A stretch of 64,000 bases of DNA, taken from Chrysopilus asiliformis. Taxonomy: Eukaryota > Arthropoda > Insecta > Diptera > Rhagionidae. Below the pieces are notes generated by a model. That model did no database searches. It had not been told where the DNA came from and was given only the letters and a program-made list of their open reading frames with translations. A program made the position numbers and the translations under genes. Positions within the stretch are counted from its first letter, which is position 1. Every line of letters starts with the position of its first letter. This document shows positions 62,215-64,000 of this stretch, one piece after another. The stretch is from NCBI GenBank assembly GCA_964034945.1, contig OZ035963.1, positions 46,077,332 through 46,141,331 on the forward strand. The letters run 5' to 3'.

Positions 62215-63240
62215 TCTAGTACATACTTAATACAAATCTATAAAAATGGATGTTTGTCTGTTGGTCTGTCTGTCTGTCTGTTTGAGTTTACAAAACTCAA
62301 AAACGACTGGACTGATTTTTACGCGGTTTTTTGCAAAATGATCTGCGTTGTCAGGAGCAGGTTTTTAGTTATGTTAGATTTTCAAAATTCGAAACCGAAG
62401 GCAACACAAATACAGTGGCGGCTCGTGTATTTTTGAAATGAGGAGGCAAAGTTTTTTTAAGTTCTATAAAAATTTTTATGATACGACCACAGAACTATAT
62501 AACATAGAACAACTGTCACCATACAAAGCTCTGCTGAAGAATTGTCCCAAAAATATTTCCCTCTTTATCGTACTTGAACGCATTCACTGAACTGTATAAG
62601 GTCGCGAAATTCAAATTTCGTTTGCCGCGAAATTCAAATTTCACAAGTTTGAGACTAACTTTAGGCGCCGTAAAAAAATCTCTTCATAGAGGCTAGCCTC
62701 CGATTCGCACAAATACTTTCATACAGCTTTTGCTAAGAACAAGCATAGCAACATATAGAATACGAACACCAATCTCCGTAAAAAATCTCTTCATAGAGGC
62801 TAGCCTCCGATGCTTGTGCTTAGCAAAAGCTGTATGAAAGTATTTGTACGAATCGGAGGCTAGCCTCTATGAAGGGAATTTGTAGTTTATGTTTTAGAGA
62901 ATTCAACATCAGAGAATAGGATTTTCTTTCAAATTATTATTTTCTGAACATACAGATTTTTATTCAGTCCATTATGTTATGAGGAGGCAATGCCTCCGTT
63001 GCCTCCCCTATAGAGCCGCCACTGCGCAAATATCCTTTTTCCCATTTTTCCCCGGAAAAAAATAGCATTATGCGGTTTTTGGGGTCGCTGATCACGAATC
63101 TGGTGTTGAAATTTCAAAATTCCAAACGGAAGGTTCTGTAAGGATAACGTTTTTTCCCAAAAGTTTTTAAGTTATTTATGGTTTTTTGGCATTCTAAAAT
63201 TTATACAAAAAAACTCTGGCAATGAAGGGTCTGCTAGTAT
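62215..63240 (+). repeat. Dispersed repeat with GTCTGTCTGTCTG tract, interrupted by a hAT MITE
   Basis: A CTGT tract at 62250-62281 is followed by 'acaaaactcaaaaacgactg'. After the inserted MITE it continues with 'ggggtcgctgatcacgaatc'. 63700-63830 is similar to the latter part. Non-coding. Confidence 0.6.
62413..63024. mobile_element. hAT-type MITE (612 bp)
   Basis: Ends CAGTGGCGGCTCG and complement of CAGTGGCGGCTCT, a typical hAT terminus. The 8-bp duplication is CACAAATA at 62405-62412 and CGCAAATA at 63025-63032 (one difference). The interior has 'gaggctagcctc' palindromes in direct and inverted copies between 62670 and 62880. Confidence 0.9.
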
Positions 63241-64000
63241 ATTATAGGATATGAGAAAGTAGTTACATTTTTTTGGTATTATAAACAATATAAAGGATTC
63301 CCTAGGTCTAGGTGTGGGATTTTAGATTTATTTTGCCGTTTTGATTACATGTAAAATTTATAACAGCTTATCTTGTCTGGCAGTTACTTTTTTCTGCCAA
63401 CATTTGTGTAGAATGCAATTTCATTTAGTCTCGAATAAAACATTAAAATCAACCGCTTTTGCTTTCATTTATTTCGCCCAAATAACTTCACGTTTCGTTT
63501 CCACGTCCAAAATAGGTGGCGGATTTTAACCATATAATGAGAAAACTCACTTATTCGGTTTTCTCACGTAAACATTTTTCTCACTTGGCAATCACAATAC
63601 AGCTGCTGATTTTAAATCCTCAAACATAATTGTTTTTGTAAGGGGAATATCTAAGAGGGAATATCTCTGTAAACAAATTCTAAAGAATGAGAAAAAAGCG
63701 ATATTGCCCTAGGTCCCATCTTTGGAAAAATTTGTCACGGTCTTGTAAGGATAACGCAAATATCCTTTTTTGCATTTTTTTTTTTTGAAAAATTTTCATT
63801 GGGGTCGTTAATCTCGAATCTAAATCTAAAGGAGCTTTCTGGAATCGAGTAACGGGGTTTAGGCCATGATTTAACCCATTAAGTAAGGAAAAATGCGTGA
63901 ACCGAGCGCAATTCTCTTATGCCCGGTTTTTCAGAGAAAGTTTAAACTCCGTTTAACAGGCGATAAAGTTTAAACTGCCGTTTAACACGAAATTGTGTTT
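63241..64000. other. Window end, no gene recognised
   Basis: 63700-63830 resembles the repeat at 63050-63150. The last 70 bases contain inverted 'gtttaaac' words (aaagtttaaactccgtttaa) that may belong to an element cut by the window edge. Confidence 0.4.

Noticed and set aside
1..64000. Search for CRISPR arrays, toxin-antitoxin or other prokaryotic defence systems
   Set aside because: Introns, ZAD zinc fingers and metazoan genes show eukaryotic nuclear DNA; the octamer arrays have no spacers.

Overview
This window is AT-rich animal DNA, almost certainly from an insect and possibly a lower dipteran; the species cannot be fixed from sequence alone. The pointers are two ZAD-type C2H2 zinc-finger genes (a family expanded in insects), short GT-AG introns of about 50 bp beside very long ones, and a dense load of DNA transposons with clear target-site duplications (hAT, PIF/Harbinger, Tc1/mariner). 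There are no bacterial operons, CRISPR arrays or defence islands.

Layout. (1) 1-12181 (+): ZAD zinc-finger gene A, missing most of exon 1 at the window edge. Its second intron is 8.26 kb and packed with repeats: a dispersed repeat called D here, a perfect foldback, a Harbinger relic, a Ty3/gypsy integrase relic and a hAT element holding two nested insertions. (2) 12250-19600: intergenic DNA with MITE-like elements and a broken THAP-domain fragment. (3) 19605-24656 (+): gene B, a complete tandem paralogue of A (6 exons, 353 codons, ZAD plus six C2H2 fingers). (4) 24879-26018 (-): Cdk7, complete in three exons and convergent with gene B. (5) 26860-46500: gene-poor DNA with an inverted repeat pair, a 6.1-kb array of the octamer TCTGTCAG, MITEs and a dead mariner. 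(6) 46501-53218: a 200-base assembly gap, then a second array of the same octamer (at least 6.5 kb). (7) 56182-60860 (-): the last four exons of an SGSM1/2-type Rab GTPase-activating protein, with a foldback and a complete hAT element in its last intron. (8) 60861-64000: more nested repeats.

The confident genes are unrelated housekeeping or regulatory genes (Cdk7 for TFIIH and CDK activation, an SGSM Rab-GAP, two zinc-finger DNA-binding proteins) and do not form one pathway. The most unusual feature is the pair of very homogeneous octamer arrays. Both sit at the same internal position of copies of repeat D, a position where the unexpanded copy at 565-1310 carries about one unit. The array ORFs of more than 2000 codons are a by-product of the octamer and are not genes.
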